A DNA stretch of 41,876 bases from assembly GCF_015207285.1 (NCBI RefSeq), contig NZ_JADEXD010000044.1:1-41876 (forward strand). Direction: 5' to 3'. This document shows, one piece after another, positions 25,848 to 34,329 of the stretch. How positions within the stretch are numbered: position 1 is the stretch's first letter; every line of letters begins with the position of its first letter. Made by a program: the position numbers and the translations under genes. The notes under the pieces were generated by a model. The model worked only from the letters and a program-made list of their open reading frames with translations. It was not told the DNA's origin and did no database searches. The stretch is from Tychonema sp. LEGE 07203 (lineage in GTDB: Bacteria > Cyanobacteriota > Cyanobacteriia > Cyanobacteriales > Microcoleaceae).

Positions 25848-26987
25848 TCAGCTTTTATAGTCTTCCACAATCGAGCAATTCACGGCCATTGTACCCGCAG
25901 AATCAGTGAAGGTGACTTCATCTTGATAATGCCGGGGTGTTTGCATCAGCAACCGCCAAGCTTCTCCAGCATCTATTAAATTCATTCGTCCGGGATAGTG
26001 AATTTGCAACAACTCTTGCACCATCGGATAATAGTCTGAGTTGATGCTGGGGAAAATGTGATGTTCTGTGTGGTAAGAAAAGTTTAAGTGCAGGACATCA
26101 AATATTTTAGGAACCCGCAGCGAAGCACTATTTATCAGCGGGTCGTTAATCTCGGTCATCCGACAGCCCATGTGATTGGTAAAGATGTAGAACATGGCGC
26201 CTGCATGACCGATCGCGATCGGCAAAATGTAGGCAAGAGCTACTTTAATCGGGTTAAACTCTAGATAGAACAAGATACTCAGGTGAATTCCGACAATTCC
26301 CAGACATTCAAAGGCGATCGTTCTTCTATCTTTCGGACTAACTGTAAAGGCAGCCGGTACGTAATCGACAGATTTATCGTTGAATAACAGTATCGAGGTG
26401 AGATTGCGGAAATTGTGTACAAACCAGGAACCGGCCATCCCGACAATTAACCACAGCGGATTGACTTCCACCGACGGTACAAATAGATTTTGAATCCATT
26501 TTCCCCAGGTGTCGGGCTGCTGGGACAGGTAATTGCGATCGGGATCTGCAGCAGAATTGGTGTTGTTGTGGTGTACGAGGTTGTGCAGATTTTTCCACTG
26601 AGTAGGCGGCATGAACAGCATACTTAGGCCAAAAAAGGCGATCGGATAAGTCAGGCGAGACTTTTTCTGAACGCTGCCGTGCATCAAGTCGTGGGAGCTA
26701 AACAGCAAAACTGTGATACTATTGCCCATGACGACGGCTAAAGGTAAGTAAAGCCATAAAAAATAGACAGACCAGCGATCGAGATTAGCAGCAATTCCCC
26801 ATCCTAACAATAAAATCGCGATATTTATCAGCAGTATCCCTAACTTGCTTGAATTTGGTTCAAAGGCATCTGATGGCAGCAGCGGGCGCAATTTTTTAAC
26901 ATATACCGAGTGGTGAATTAGCGTTTCTTCGCTTAATGTCGGTGTTTCAGTCTTGTCTAGAGTATTGATTTTTTTTTCTGATTTCAT
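25848..26987 (-). CDS. Fatty acid desaturase (membrane di-iron)
   Basis: A 379-residue membrane desaturase. Three histidine boxes are intact: HDLMH at 99-103, HNLVHH at 135-140 and HTEHH at 306-310. Hydrophobic helices surround them (LLINIAILLLGWGIAANL, LWLYLPLAVVMGNSITVLLF, and another at about 228-264). Such enzymes insert a double bond using electrons from ferredoxin. The position cannot be assigned by eye; it does not look like a plain DesA, DesB or DesC. The ATG start is preceded by AATCA-type sequence. It is convergent with lipoxygenase, 127 bp apart, and could supply its substrate. Confidence 0.85.
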   Translation of the reverse strand: MKSEKKINTLDKTETPTLSEETLIHHSVYVKKLRPLLPSDAFEPNSSKLGILLINIAILLLGWGIAANLDRWSVYFLWLYLPLAVVMGNSITVLLFSSHDLMHGSVQKKSRLTYPIAFFGLSMLFMPPTQWKNLHNLVHHNNTNSAADPDRNYLSQQPDTWGKWIQNLFVPSVEVNPLWLIVGMAGSWFVHNFRNLTSILLFNDKSVDYVPAAFTVSPKDRRTIAFECLGIVGIHLSILFYLEFNPIKVALAYILPIAIGHAGAMFYIFTNHMGCRMTEINDPLINSASLRVPKIFDVLHLNFSYHTEHHIFPSINSDYYPMVQELLQIHYPGRMNLIDAGEAWRLLMQTPRHYQDEVTFTDSAGTMAVNCSIVEDYKS

Positions 26988-27203
26988 GTTTGGGATAAGA
27001 GTATTTCGATGTCACTCAATAACTTTCTACAGTTAATTGTATCTGAGATATTGCAGGATTGTTAGCAACAGGCAAGTTTGTCATGTAAAAATTTAATGTT
27101 CTTGTGAAATAAGCCGGAGATCGCGTTGCCAAACAGCTTATAGAAAATAAGGGTATATATAAGTTATCGGATTTTGAACCAATAACCAATAATATCGTTG
27201 ACC

Positions 27204-27310
27204 GTTGCATCAGAATAATAAAATCGAGTCAACAGTTAACAGTCAACAGTTAACAGTCAACAGTTAACAGTTAACAATCATGTTTGAGTGCAACCGGAAT
27301 TGATATAACT
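27204..27310. repeat. Composite repeat element, right copy
   Basis: A 107-bp version of the element at 23730 in the same orientation, with the same left and right blocks around GTCAACA/GTTAACA heptamers. It ends 16 bp before the stop codon of the ProA-like gene. Confidence 0.8.
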
Positions 27311-27325
27311 CACAAGCAACTTACC

Positions 27326-28591
27326 TTAAAATTGTCCGTTACCTTGAACGATTTCTTTAATTGTCGTCAGCGTATCTAGCCCGATAAATCCCCGACGATA
27401 ACCTTTTTGGTTGGACATTCCCAAAAATATCGCGTCTCCCCGATTTTGATAGCGCCAAAACCGAGGGGAGGCATTAATAAAAGTTGAGGCGCTGTTGACA
27501 TCTAGAGCAAATTGGCGGCTTTCTAGGTAAGATTCAGTGGCGATGGAGTCAGCGTGTCCGCTGCTGTAGCGGTTGATCCAGCCGATCGCAATTTCTAAAC
27601 TATCAACAACTTTAAACGCGATGGTTTTGTTTAAATAAGGTTGAGTCCACTCGTAGGGTTCAGCCAGCTTCAACTCTGGGAAATCTGCGACGAGATCCGC
27701 GTCTCCGCTAATTTGAAAGCCTTTTTCTTTTAAACTGTTCCACAGCCTGACTAAGGAAGAAGGCTTTTGGTTGCGATCGATCAGCACTTTCTCGATCGCA
27801 TTTACCGGATCTGGCACGCTTTGATGGCTGTCTAAAATCATCCACCTCACCATTTCCAAACTACCAGTCGGCGACCAATAGAGGTAGCAATTGCCCATTG
27901 CCGATCGCAGCACTGGTGCCGTGCACAGTCTTACCACCTGCTGCACCAAACTCGGTCTGCCGTAGGGAATAATTAAATTGAGATATTGGTCTTGAGTCAC
28001 CAAATCCCGGATCGAAGCGCCCCGATCCGGCGGCAATACCTGCAAGCATCCTGACGGCAAACCGACATCATCGATCGCCGACATCAAAGCCTCTCCAATT
28101 ACACTATTAGTTTGCCAGCTTTCGCTGCCGCCTTTGAGTATCAAACTGTTAGCGCTTTTGAGACACAAACCTGCAGCAATCGCCCCCAACTCGGGAAACG
28201 CCTCGTAAATTAGGGCCAGCGCCCCCAGCGGCAGCGACTGACAGTACACCTGACATCGATCGACCTGATAAGAAGCATTGATCACTCTGCCGATCGGATC
28301 TGGCATTTCCCCCAACCGTTCCAGAATTTGGACTGTTGTCTTGATCCGTTCCGGCGTCAGTTTCAGCCAATCCACAATCAAGTCGGGAATCGCCATATCG
28401 CGACTCTCTTCTAGATCCAAAGTATTTGCTTCTAAAATGTCATTTTGTCGGCGTTTGAGCGCTACCGCCATCGCCTGCAAACCGGCAGCGCGATCCGTAC
28501 TCTTTGTCACCGCCAAATCCAAAGAAGCTTGATAAGCGCGGCGGGCAACATTTGCCCCATCTGATGAATGGCTAAAGTCTTCTATTATCAT
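27326..28591 (-). CDS. ProA-like aldehyde dehydrogenase lacking the catalytic cysteine
   Basis: A 421-residue member of the glutamate-5-semialdehyde dehydrogenase family, which normally reduces gamma-glutamyl phosphate in proline synthesis. The fold-defining stretches LPLGALALIYEAFPELGAIA and LKSANSLILKGGSESWQTN match ProA. At the active site ProA has SVCNA-type sequence; here it is PDPVNAIEKVLI, with Val263 where the catalytic Cys should be. The substrate loop is also changed (RSAMGNC for GHADGIC). Therefore it should not work as ProA and is probably a paralogue with another or no catalytic role. It overlaps nothing and follows the zinc-ribbon gene by four bases, so the two are likely cotranscribed. 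Confidence 0.85.
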   Translation of the reverse strand: MIIEDFSHSSDGANVARRAYQASLDLAVTKSTDRAAGLQAMAVALKRRQNDILEANTLDLEESRDMAIPDLIVDWLKLTPERIKTTVQILERLGEMPDPIGRVINASYQVDRCQVYCQSLPLGALALIYEAFPELGAIAAGLCLKSANSLILKGGSESWQTNSVIGEALMSAIDDVGLPSGCLQVLPPDRGASIRDLVTQDQYLNLIIPYGRPSLVQQVVRLCTAPVLRSAMGNCYLYWSPTGSLEMVRWMILDSHQSVPDPVNAIEKVLIDRNQKPSSLVRLWNSLKEKGFQISGDADLVADFPELKLAEPYEWTQPYLNKTIAFKVVDSLEIAIGWINRYSSGHADSIATESYLESRQFALDVNSASTFINASPRFWRYQNRGDAIFLGMSNQKGYRRGFIGLDTLTTIKEIVQGNGQF

Positions 28592-28595
28592 CTTA

Positions 28596-29000
28596 CTAAC
28601 GCCTGTAAGCCAGCCATACCATCAGCGCCGGCAGCATTGCTAGCAGCACGGCGACCATTGCCCACAGAATGACATTCGGGCCCGGAGAGTGCAGCGCCAG
28701 GGGCAACCAAATCACTAGCGGCACCAAAATCATCCCTAGGGCCAGTGGCAAGTAGTGGGTTTTCAAACCCGGATGTGCTCTGTTCCATTGGTTGCCCGTC
28801 CACTGCCAAGCCTGCTTGTAAGGATAGTTTGTTGATAGTTGCTCGATGACGTGTCCGCTTTCGTCCAATACAAATATTTGCTGACAGCGGTTGCAGCCAA
28901 AGGCTTCTGTCAGCGTTATCGGTATGAGACGGCCGCGGCGCCGGCAAGGGCACGGGTACTCATCGTTTAAGTCGATTTTTTGAGCTTTTTGGGATGGCAC
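28596..29000 (-). CDS. Zinc-ribbon membrane protein
   Basis: A 134-residue protein. The N-terminal part has YPCPCRRRGRL and FGCNRCQQIF, two Cys-x-Cys/Cys-x2-Cys pairs that fit a zinc ribbon. The C-terminal half has two membrane helices (LALGMILVPLVIWLPLALHS and ILWAMVAVLLAMLPALMVWL). It is read before the ProA-like gene with a four-base gap, so the two form an operon. I do not recognise a named family; it is a plausible conserved cyanobacterial protein. Confidence 0.75.
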   Translation of the reverse strand: MPSQKAQKIDLNDEYPCPCRRRGRLIPITLTEAFGCNRCQQIFVLDESGHVIEQLSTNYPYKQAWQWTGNQWNRAHPGLKTHYLPLALGMILVPLVIWLPLALHSPGPNVILWAMVAVLLAMLPALMVWLAYRR

Positions 29001-29420
29001 GAGCGATCGGGTAAAAAAAGCGTTTTTGCAAAGATAATTCTTAACATATCTACTTGGTCTAACTTATCAAGTCTGCCCGACCGAGGATTTTAACTGCCTG
29101 TTTCGAGCTTTGGCTCGATCGGCAATTTTGACTTGCAAGTTCTTGACTCAATTTTACCAAACAATTGGGTTTAAAGCCTCGTTTTTTGAGGACGGCTTCG
29201 ATCGTACAGTATAACTTGTTAATTGGCTCGATGTAAAACTCCGGTCTCTACTCTATTTCAAAAAATCTCTTTCAAAAAATCTCTTTCAAAAAATCTCAAA
29301 CTGGTTCGGGCATCAACCTGTGGGCGAGGAGATGTCATAGGGGCCGTGCCTGCTTTTTTTTGTTTGAACCCAGAATCCCGCCGATCGATGTCTGGGAGTA
29401 TTCTCAAGCGCAGTTAAGAC
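29001..29420. other. Gene-free stretch with 14-bp tandem repeat
   Basis: Three copies of TTCAAAAAATCTCT at 29257-29298 (period 14), plus AT-rich sequence and a CGAGCTTTGGCTCG hairpin near 29103. No coding frame convinced me. Confidence 0.6.
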
Positions 29421-29456
29421 AAAACCGAAAAATTTCTGGCGATACTTTCCGGTTTT
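29421..29456 (-). terminator. Terminator after tRNA-Gly
   Basis: AAAACCG and CGGTTTT frame a 22-base loop 24 bases past the tRNA 3' end on the minus strand. The T-rich arm is typical of a tRNA terminator. Confidence 0.55.
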
Positions 29457-29479
29457 GTTTATTTTCTTAATTTTTTCAA

Positions 29480-29550
29480 GCGGGTGACGCGATTCGAACG
29501 CGCGACATTCACCTTGGCAAGGTGACGCTCTACCACTGAGCCACACCCGC
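29480..29550 (-). tRNA. tRNA-Gly (anticodon GCC)
   Basis: A 71-base cloverleaf: acceptor arms GCGGGTG/CACCCGC, D arm GCTC/GAGC, anticodon stem TCACC/GGTGA with loop TTGCCAA (anticodon GCC), T stem GCGCG/CGCGT with loop TTCGAAT. CCA is not encoded, as usual in cyanobacteria. Confidence 0.97.
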
Positions 29551-29761
29551 ATTTCCTGCCGTCTTAACTATAATGTCTCACTTGCGGGAATTTGTCAAGT
29601 CTTTTTTGTAAGTTTTTTTCAGAAACTGGCTGCGGCGCGCCCCCGGCGATGAAATTGCAGCAGCCTGATTGTTAAAAAAATCAGTAATTGCAGTGCTTTT
29701 GACTGTCATCGGCCACTCGGCAAGGCTACAATCAAGCTGCAATTGTGGGAGAACACTGCTG

Positions 29762-29902
29762 ATGTCAGACTTAAATCGCGGAATCATGAAGTTCAAAGGA
29801 GCTGACAGCCCGATCGCCATCGCCCTTTCAGCGATCGCGATCGGTGGCGGCATCGGCTTCCTCATCTGGTGGGCACTGCAATCAGCCTATACCTTCAGCT
29901 AA
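29762..29902 (+). CDS. Small single-helix membrane protein
   Basis: 46 residues from the ATG at MSDLNRGIMKFKGADSP; a longer open frame upstream has no family look. One membrane helix (IAIALSAIAIGGGIGFLIWWAL) ends in QSAYTFS. The protein looks like the tiny conserved membrane proteins of cyanobacteria, but I cannot name it. GGGAG lies about 12 bases upstream. The gene is divergent to tRNA-Gly. Confidence 0.65.
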   Translation: MSDLNRGIMKFKGADSPIAIALSAIAIGGGIGFLIWWALQSAYTFS

Positions 29903-30060
29903 CACAGAAGCTAAAAATTAAAAAGCATTGCTCAGAAGACAGGATTTCCCAAAGATTCTGGCTTCTGTATTTTTTTTGTCCTCAGACAGCACTTGCCAAA
30001 CAGTTTGACGGTGTTTATCCTGATTTTGATGACAATTTTATTTTTAGTAACTAAGCTAAT

Positions 30061-30468
30061 ATGCGATCCCTTGTCTTAACCCTAGCCCTCACGTGTTTAG
30101 CTACCCCCGCTGTTGCCGCTACCTGCGAGGAAAGCTTTCAAAAAAAGGGAGACTTTCTCAATGGTGCTGCCTTTTCGGCGCGCGTTCAGGTTGAAGGATT
30201 AACAGTAGAAAGAGCTTTTTCCCAATTGCGACTCATTTTAGCCCGCGAGGGCATTAAGACGATCGGCAGCGATGCGAACATGGGTGTAATGAAAGCCGAA
30301 AATCCTGCAACAGCATTTCAGCGTGCTTTGCCGATCGATGTATTTGCCTCAACGTCAGGCAACCTATTAAATGTCGAAATGATCTTTACTATTCCGAGTG
30401 GCGTAGGTGCCAGCCGAGACACCGTGAAAAAATACTTGTGTGGTGCCCTAAATCAATTGTTGCCGTAA
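30061..30468 (+). CDS. Small exported protein, function unknown
   Basis: A 135-residue protein with signal peptide MRSLVLTLALTCLATPAVAA, cut probably after AVA. The mature part has two cysteines (TCEES near 22 and YLCGAL near 128) that could form a disulfide in the periplasm. AFSQLRLILAREGIKTIG and GVMKAENPATAFQRALPIDV suggest a mixed alpha/beta fold. I know no family name. It lies 158 bp after the small membrane protein on the same strand. Confidence 0.65.
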   Translation: MRSLVLTLALTCLATPAVAATCEESFQKKGDFLNGAAFSARVQVEGLTVERAFSQLRLILAREGIKTIGSDANMGVMKAENPATAFQRALPIDVFASTSGNLLNVEMIFTIPSGVGASRDTVKKYLCGALNQLLP

Positions 30469-30795
30469 ATTTGGCAAGGAGTCGAACCAGAATTTTGTCC
30501 AAATACCGACAGCTAAAGTCATTCGATTTTCGATTTTCGATTGATTCGGTGGATAAATTCTCTTTCTTGAGGATTTGAGATTTTAGATGCTTTCGATTGA
30601 TTCGGTGGATCGATCGCGTGGCGGGTACCACAGGAGAAATTCGCACCGTCAAAAGTAGCTACAGATTCAATAATTTAACCTGTGGGTAGGGATTGCTGAC
30701 AAACCCTTAAAAAATTTAACTTTGGGAGAATTTATCCCCCAAAGTTTGTCGTTAATAATCCCCGCGTCTTGAGACTGGGGAGTGTCACTTCCCAA
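30469..30795. other. Gap with repeated 18-mer and hairpin
   Basis: TCGATTGATTCGGTGGAT occurs near 30537 and again near 30594. AACTTTGGG (30718) and CCCAAAGTT (30738) form a 9-bp hairpin that could end both neighbouring convergent transcripts. No gene. Confidence 0.5.
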
Positions 30796-31686
30796 TTAAC
30801 AGTATGAGGATACATCTTCCTTGCAATCATCTGCTAAATAGCAGAGGGCTCGAAAGCGCATCCCCACCAACTGTTCGTACAGCGGGTTAATCTTGCACAT
30901 CGCCGGAATGTGGACGATTTTGTGTCCGAACAGCACGATATCTCGCTCAAAGGGACACTGGGGCGGAATCATTTTGCAGACAAAATGTGCCACTCTGGGA
31001 TCGTTAACTTCCCAGGCGTCCAGCCAGTCTTTGACGGGTTGCAGGACGTTTTTGTGGTGAGGTTTGCGTAGGGGGGATGAAAGGGGTGTTCCGGCGGAGA
31101 TGGCGTTGGCATCAAAGGCTATTTGGCTGTTGGGCCCTTTGGGTTCGGACTGGCTGTCTTCGATGGTGTGTCGCAGAGATTCGATCGCCTCGACGTTGTG
31201 ACCCAATGCTGTGCAAAACTTGTACAGTACCTCGTCTTCGCTCAGCGAGTAGGTACCGTCTGCTAAGGCTACCATGACTGCTGTTCTCAAAAAGTTCTCG
31301 CCCTTGGCGGTGCCTTTCCCCAGCACAGCAGCTAGTTCTTCTGCGGCAATGGGTTCAAAATCTGTCTCAAAAGATACTGGATGTAATTCATCTTGAGTTA
31401 GATTCGCAATCATTTTTTGCTCGTTTTCGTCAAAGTTGCCGTCGGCCCAAGCAATTGTCAACAATCCGCGCAGCCAAGCGGTGATTTCTTCATCTGTGCA
31501 GGAAGATTTTGCGTTACTCATCAGCATTTCGAGTTGGATATACCAGTTAATTTCTTGATTTGGAGCGGGAGAAATATTCCCCTCTAAATAATTTTTACTG
31601 CTTTTTTGCTCGATCGTCGATCGAGTTGTTGAAGGTTTGTGCCTGAAGATTGCTCCAAACGCTTGTAGTGGACGTGTTAAAAGCAT
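30796..31686 (-). CDS. TerB-like/Mo-dependent nitrogenase C-terminal-domain fusion protein
   Basis: A 296-residue protein. Residues about 60-170 look like a TerB-type helical domain (ITAWLRGLLTIAWADGNFDE, then VMVALADGTYSLSEDEVLYK), which has paired acidic metal-binding motifs (ADGNFDENEQ and ADGTYSLSED). A Ser/Pro linker leads to a Mo-nitro_C domain at about 215-295: LQPVKDWLDAWEVNDPRVAH, CKMIPPQCPFERDI and INPLYEQLVGMRFRALCYLA, with several Cys. This domain also occurs outside nif clusters in cyanobacteria; no nif genes are nearby. Several Met codons near the start make the N-terminus uncertain. Confidence 0.8.
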   Translation of the reverse strand: MLLTRPLQAFGAIFRHKPSTTRSTIEQKSSKNYLEGNISPAPNQEINWYIQLEMLMSNAKSSCTDEEITAWLRGLLTIAWADGNFDENEQKMIANLTQDELHPVSFETDFEPIAAEELAAVLGKGTAKGENFLRTAVMVALADGTYSLSEDEVLYKFCTALGHNVEAIESLRHTIEDSQSEPKGPNSQIAFDANAISAGTPLSSPLRKPHHKNVLQPVKDWLDAWEVNDPRVAHFVCKMIPPQCPFERDIVLFGHKIVHIPAMCKINPLYEQLVGMRFRALCYLADDCKEDVSSYC

Positions 31687-32237
31687 ATTTGTTTCTCAGG
31701 AGCTTCGCTGAATAGCGAGCTAATCTATTTCTTGATTCTATTCCCCTAAAATCTCATCTATCGGGAGGAATAGGTTTGTCTGATTCATCTTAACTTTAGT
31801 TGCACCGATTCGAGATGGCGATCGAATTTTTCGCAATAAATAACAGGTTTGCCAGCATGGGATCTAATCAGAAACCGGGTTTCTCACGCAGGGGCGATCG
31901 AACTTCGGTATGTTTACATTTTAATATATATTTTTGTAAATTTTTGTGTAACGGCTGCAACACTTGACCGCGAGCCGGCTTGATGATTTGGAAACAAAAA
32001 GATTTGAGGCGACTGCTAGCCTGTGTTGTTAAAGGTTTCGATTGCTGTGTCCGCCTCGAAACGATGGGATTGATTAAAAAAATTACTCCAAAAGAAGTAT
32101 AAAATTTGTTTGCCAAACCGTCTTTGTCCGGTGGGGATATGTAAGATTATCGATCGAATTGAGGGATTCTTGAGGGCGGCGCACTCTACAACTAACAACT
32201 GACAATTGACAACTAACAACTGACAACTAACAAATAA
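31687..32237. other. Gene-free 550-bp gap ending in heptamer repeat
   Basis: AT-rich. A GAAACCGGGTTTC palindrome is at about 31872-31885 and a run of CTAACAACTGACAA-type repeats at about 32188-32240. The open frames here lack ribosome binding sites and family features. Confidence 0.55.
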
Positions 32238-33311
32238 CTAACTGCGGCGGCACAAAATCCAGCGCAATTCCATTGGCGGGCGGGCGTTTGCCATCGGGAA
32301 AACATCTCTACCGGTTGCCCAACTCGGAAACCAGGGCGTTGGCGGCCAGGCTGTTTCTGGTAGGTAGTGGCGTTCGTACTCCCACACCAACTCGTTGGAT
32401 ATTGGGACTAAGGGCAACCCTTCCATTGCGGTGGCGAGTTCTTGGGGCGTGAATAAAGTAGACCAGGATAGCTGGGCAACTTGTCGCACGAGAGCGTCGG
32501 GCTGGTAGTCGCCGACGGTTAAAAAGGTGCTGAACAGCAACAGGCCTCCGGGAGAGAGGGAATCGCACATTTTAGCGAGGAAAAGTCGTACTTGATCGCT
32601 GTCTCGAAAATGCGAGATGACTTCGGCGGCAACTGCTAACTGGTAGCGGGCCGGTTTCATCCGCATTAAGGGATCGAGCACGTCGCCTTCGGTTACTGTG
32701 ACGGGAAGGTTTTCGGCTGTTGCTGCTGTTTTGAGTTGTTCTGCAAAGGCTGGGGTGAGTTCGACCGCATCTACAGAATAGCCCAATCTGGCTAGGGGTA
32801 AGGTGTTGCGCCCGGTACCTGCCCCCACGTCTAGTATGCGGATGCGATCGGGATTTCCCAATTTAGCAGCAGTTGCCATCAATTTTGCATCTGGATGGGA
32901 ACCGAACAGCGGAGGTTCTCTGGTGTCTACCCAGCTTTTATACTGTTCTCCAACTGTTGAGGTAGTAACAATCACTTTGCAGGCTAAACCGGTTTGCGGC
33001 GGCTGGACTGATTCGTATTGCAGGATCAGCATCGATGCTGTGGAGGTGCGGTAGCCTTGTTCTAACTTAGCGGTTAAAAGCTTGCTGAGTTCCTCTCTGC
33101 GGTCTTCTGGCAGGGGTCTGTCGAGGGTGGTAAATAGCTTTTCGATGGACTGGAGATAGTGGCTTACCATTCCCGGCAAGCAGGGAAAAACTAATTCTCC
33201 GCGAGCGGTGATGCGAGTGTTAATTTTGTAGAGGATGGCTTGCTGGAGAATGTCGGGATTTACTACCAGCGGTAGCTGTTCGGTTTTGTCGATCGTACTT
33301 TCGGCGCCCAT
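32238..33311 (-). CDS. Class I SAM-dependent methyltransferase
   Basis: A 357-residue protein. A helical N-terminal region (1-150) precedes a class I methyltransferase domain: motif I IRILDVGAGTGRNTLPLARL at about 156-175, motif II acidic VDAVELT, a YQLAVAAEVISHF motif IV/V-like stretch and LLLFSTFLTVG. The N-terminal 150 residues have no obvious family. The substrate is unknown. The reading is complete, with an ATG start following AT-rich repeats on the other strand. The gene stands alone. Confidence 0.8.
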   Translation of the reverse strand: MGAESTIDKTEQLPLVVNPDILQQAILYKINTRITARGELVFPCLPGMVSHYLQSIEKLFTTLDRPLPEDRREELSKLLTAKLEQGYRTSTASMLILQYESVQPPQTGLACKVIVTTSTVGEQYKSWVDTREPPLFGSHPDAKLMATAAKLGNPDRIRILDVGAGTGRNTLPLARLGYSVDAVELTPAFAEQLKTAATAENLPVTVTEGDVLDPLMRMKPARYQLAVAAEVISHFRDSDQVRLFLAKMCDSLSPGGLLLFSTFLTVGDYQPDALVRQVAQLSWSTLFTPQELATAMEGLPLVPISNELVWEYERHYLPETAWPPTPWFPSWATGRDVFPMANARPPMELRWILCRRS

Positions 33312-33841
33312 AAGTTCCGGGAAGAAGTTGTTAGTTATTAATTATTAGTTATTTGTTATTTGTTAGTTGTTATTGGTTAGTTGTTATTGGTTAGTTGTTA
33401 TTGGTTAGTTGTTATTGGTTAGTTGGTAGGGGCGGTGGATGGTGCGTGTCCGCCCTCAGTTGTTGGTTGTTGGTTGTTGGTTGTTAGTCATGAAAAAGTT
33501 TTTTGAGAGCTAATTGTACAACAAAACAATTTAATATAAAAAAGCAGATTTTCGATTCATTTTGTTTGGTAGCTGAGGATTTTTAGATTGCATAAAATCC
33601 GATTTGAGAGCTTTATTTTGGATAAGTCTCAAATTTTAAATCTCAAATCGACTAAGCCCTAAACCCGAGTATGTCTGAAAATCGGAGTTAGTATCTCGAT
33701 CGACTGCAGCGCCTTTAAATTGTATGTTTAGCGGCGAGGTGGAAAAAGCAAAGATTCAAGTCTTTTGGCCTTCTCCGCCTCTGTGCTCTATCCCATCAGC
33801 CATGACAGACAATGTATATGGGTAGCAACTTAAAGCTGGGC
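33312..33841. repeat. Gap with TTATTGGTTAGTTG-type tandem repeats
   Basis: About 33337-33490 contains four copies of the 14-mer TTATTGGTTAGTTG and several GTTGGTT heptamers. Nearby GGGGCGG/CCGCCCT can pair. The rest (33491-33841) shows no gene. Confidence 0.75.
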
Positions 33842-34141
33842 TTAGTTGCTGCCGGTAAAAGTTACTTCGGGGAACCTCGATTGAGCTTCTGTCATCGGGC
33901 GCCGTCTGCCTTCTTCTTGCCAGTAGTTGATTACTTCTGTGGCTTGGTTGAGAATTTCGACGCGATCGTTGTCAGCAATCCAGTGTTTGGCTTCGAGTTC
34001 GTTTTTGAGGTCTTCCCACGCATCTTTGCGAGGCCAGAAAAAGTAGGATGTCAGCGGGCTAGTTCCTTTGCCGACAACTTGGTCAACGGCGAGGGCAACA
34101 TTCTCTTCTAGCCAGAGAACTTTTAAGATGAACTTGGACAA
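33842..34141 (-). CDS. Plastid-specific-type 30S ribosomal protein PSRP-3 (Ycf65)
   Basis: A 99-residue ribosomal protein found only in cyanobacteria and plastids. The hallmark stretch [20 protein letters not shown] is complete, followed by [20 protein letters not shown] and [13 protein letters not shown]. The start is TTG, not ATG: GGAGG lies five bases before it (34147-34151 on the other strand) and the next Met would cut into the conserved N-terminus. The C-terminal tail is longer than in plastid versions and Arg/Ser-rich. Confidence 0.93.
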   Translation of the reverse strand: MSKFILKVLWLEENVALAVDQVVGKGTSPLTSYFFWPRKDAWEDLKNELEAKHWIADNDRVEILNQATEVINYWQEEGRRRPMTEAQSRFPEVTFTGSN

Positions 34142-34329
34142 GTAAACCTCCAGGGTTTCGATGGAATTTGTTAAAATTTTCTACAATCGCTAAGCGTAGC
34201 ACATTCTGTTCGATAATGAGCGATCGGTGATGAAAAGTTTTGTCGTGCTGCTGGGTTTCGCGGCGAGAAGAAGCTCTAAACCGATAAAATTTGTGCAAAA
34301 ATCGCCCCAGATACCAGGATAATTAAGTT

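Noticed and set aside
27016-27210. 64-codon frame upstream of the desaturase
   Set aside because: Lies in the promoter region next to the repeat and has no family features.
29313-29552. 79-codon frame overlapping tRNA-Gly
   Set aside because: It is the translation of the tRNA and its downstream hairpin.
31868-32219. Two overlapping minus-strand frames in the 550-bp gap
   Set aside because: No start signal and no family pattern; they cover repeat sequence.
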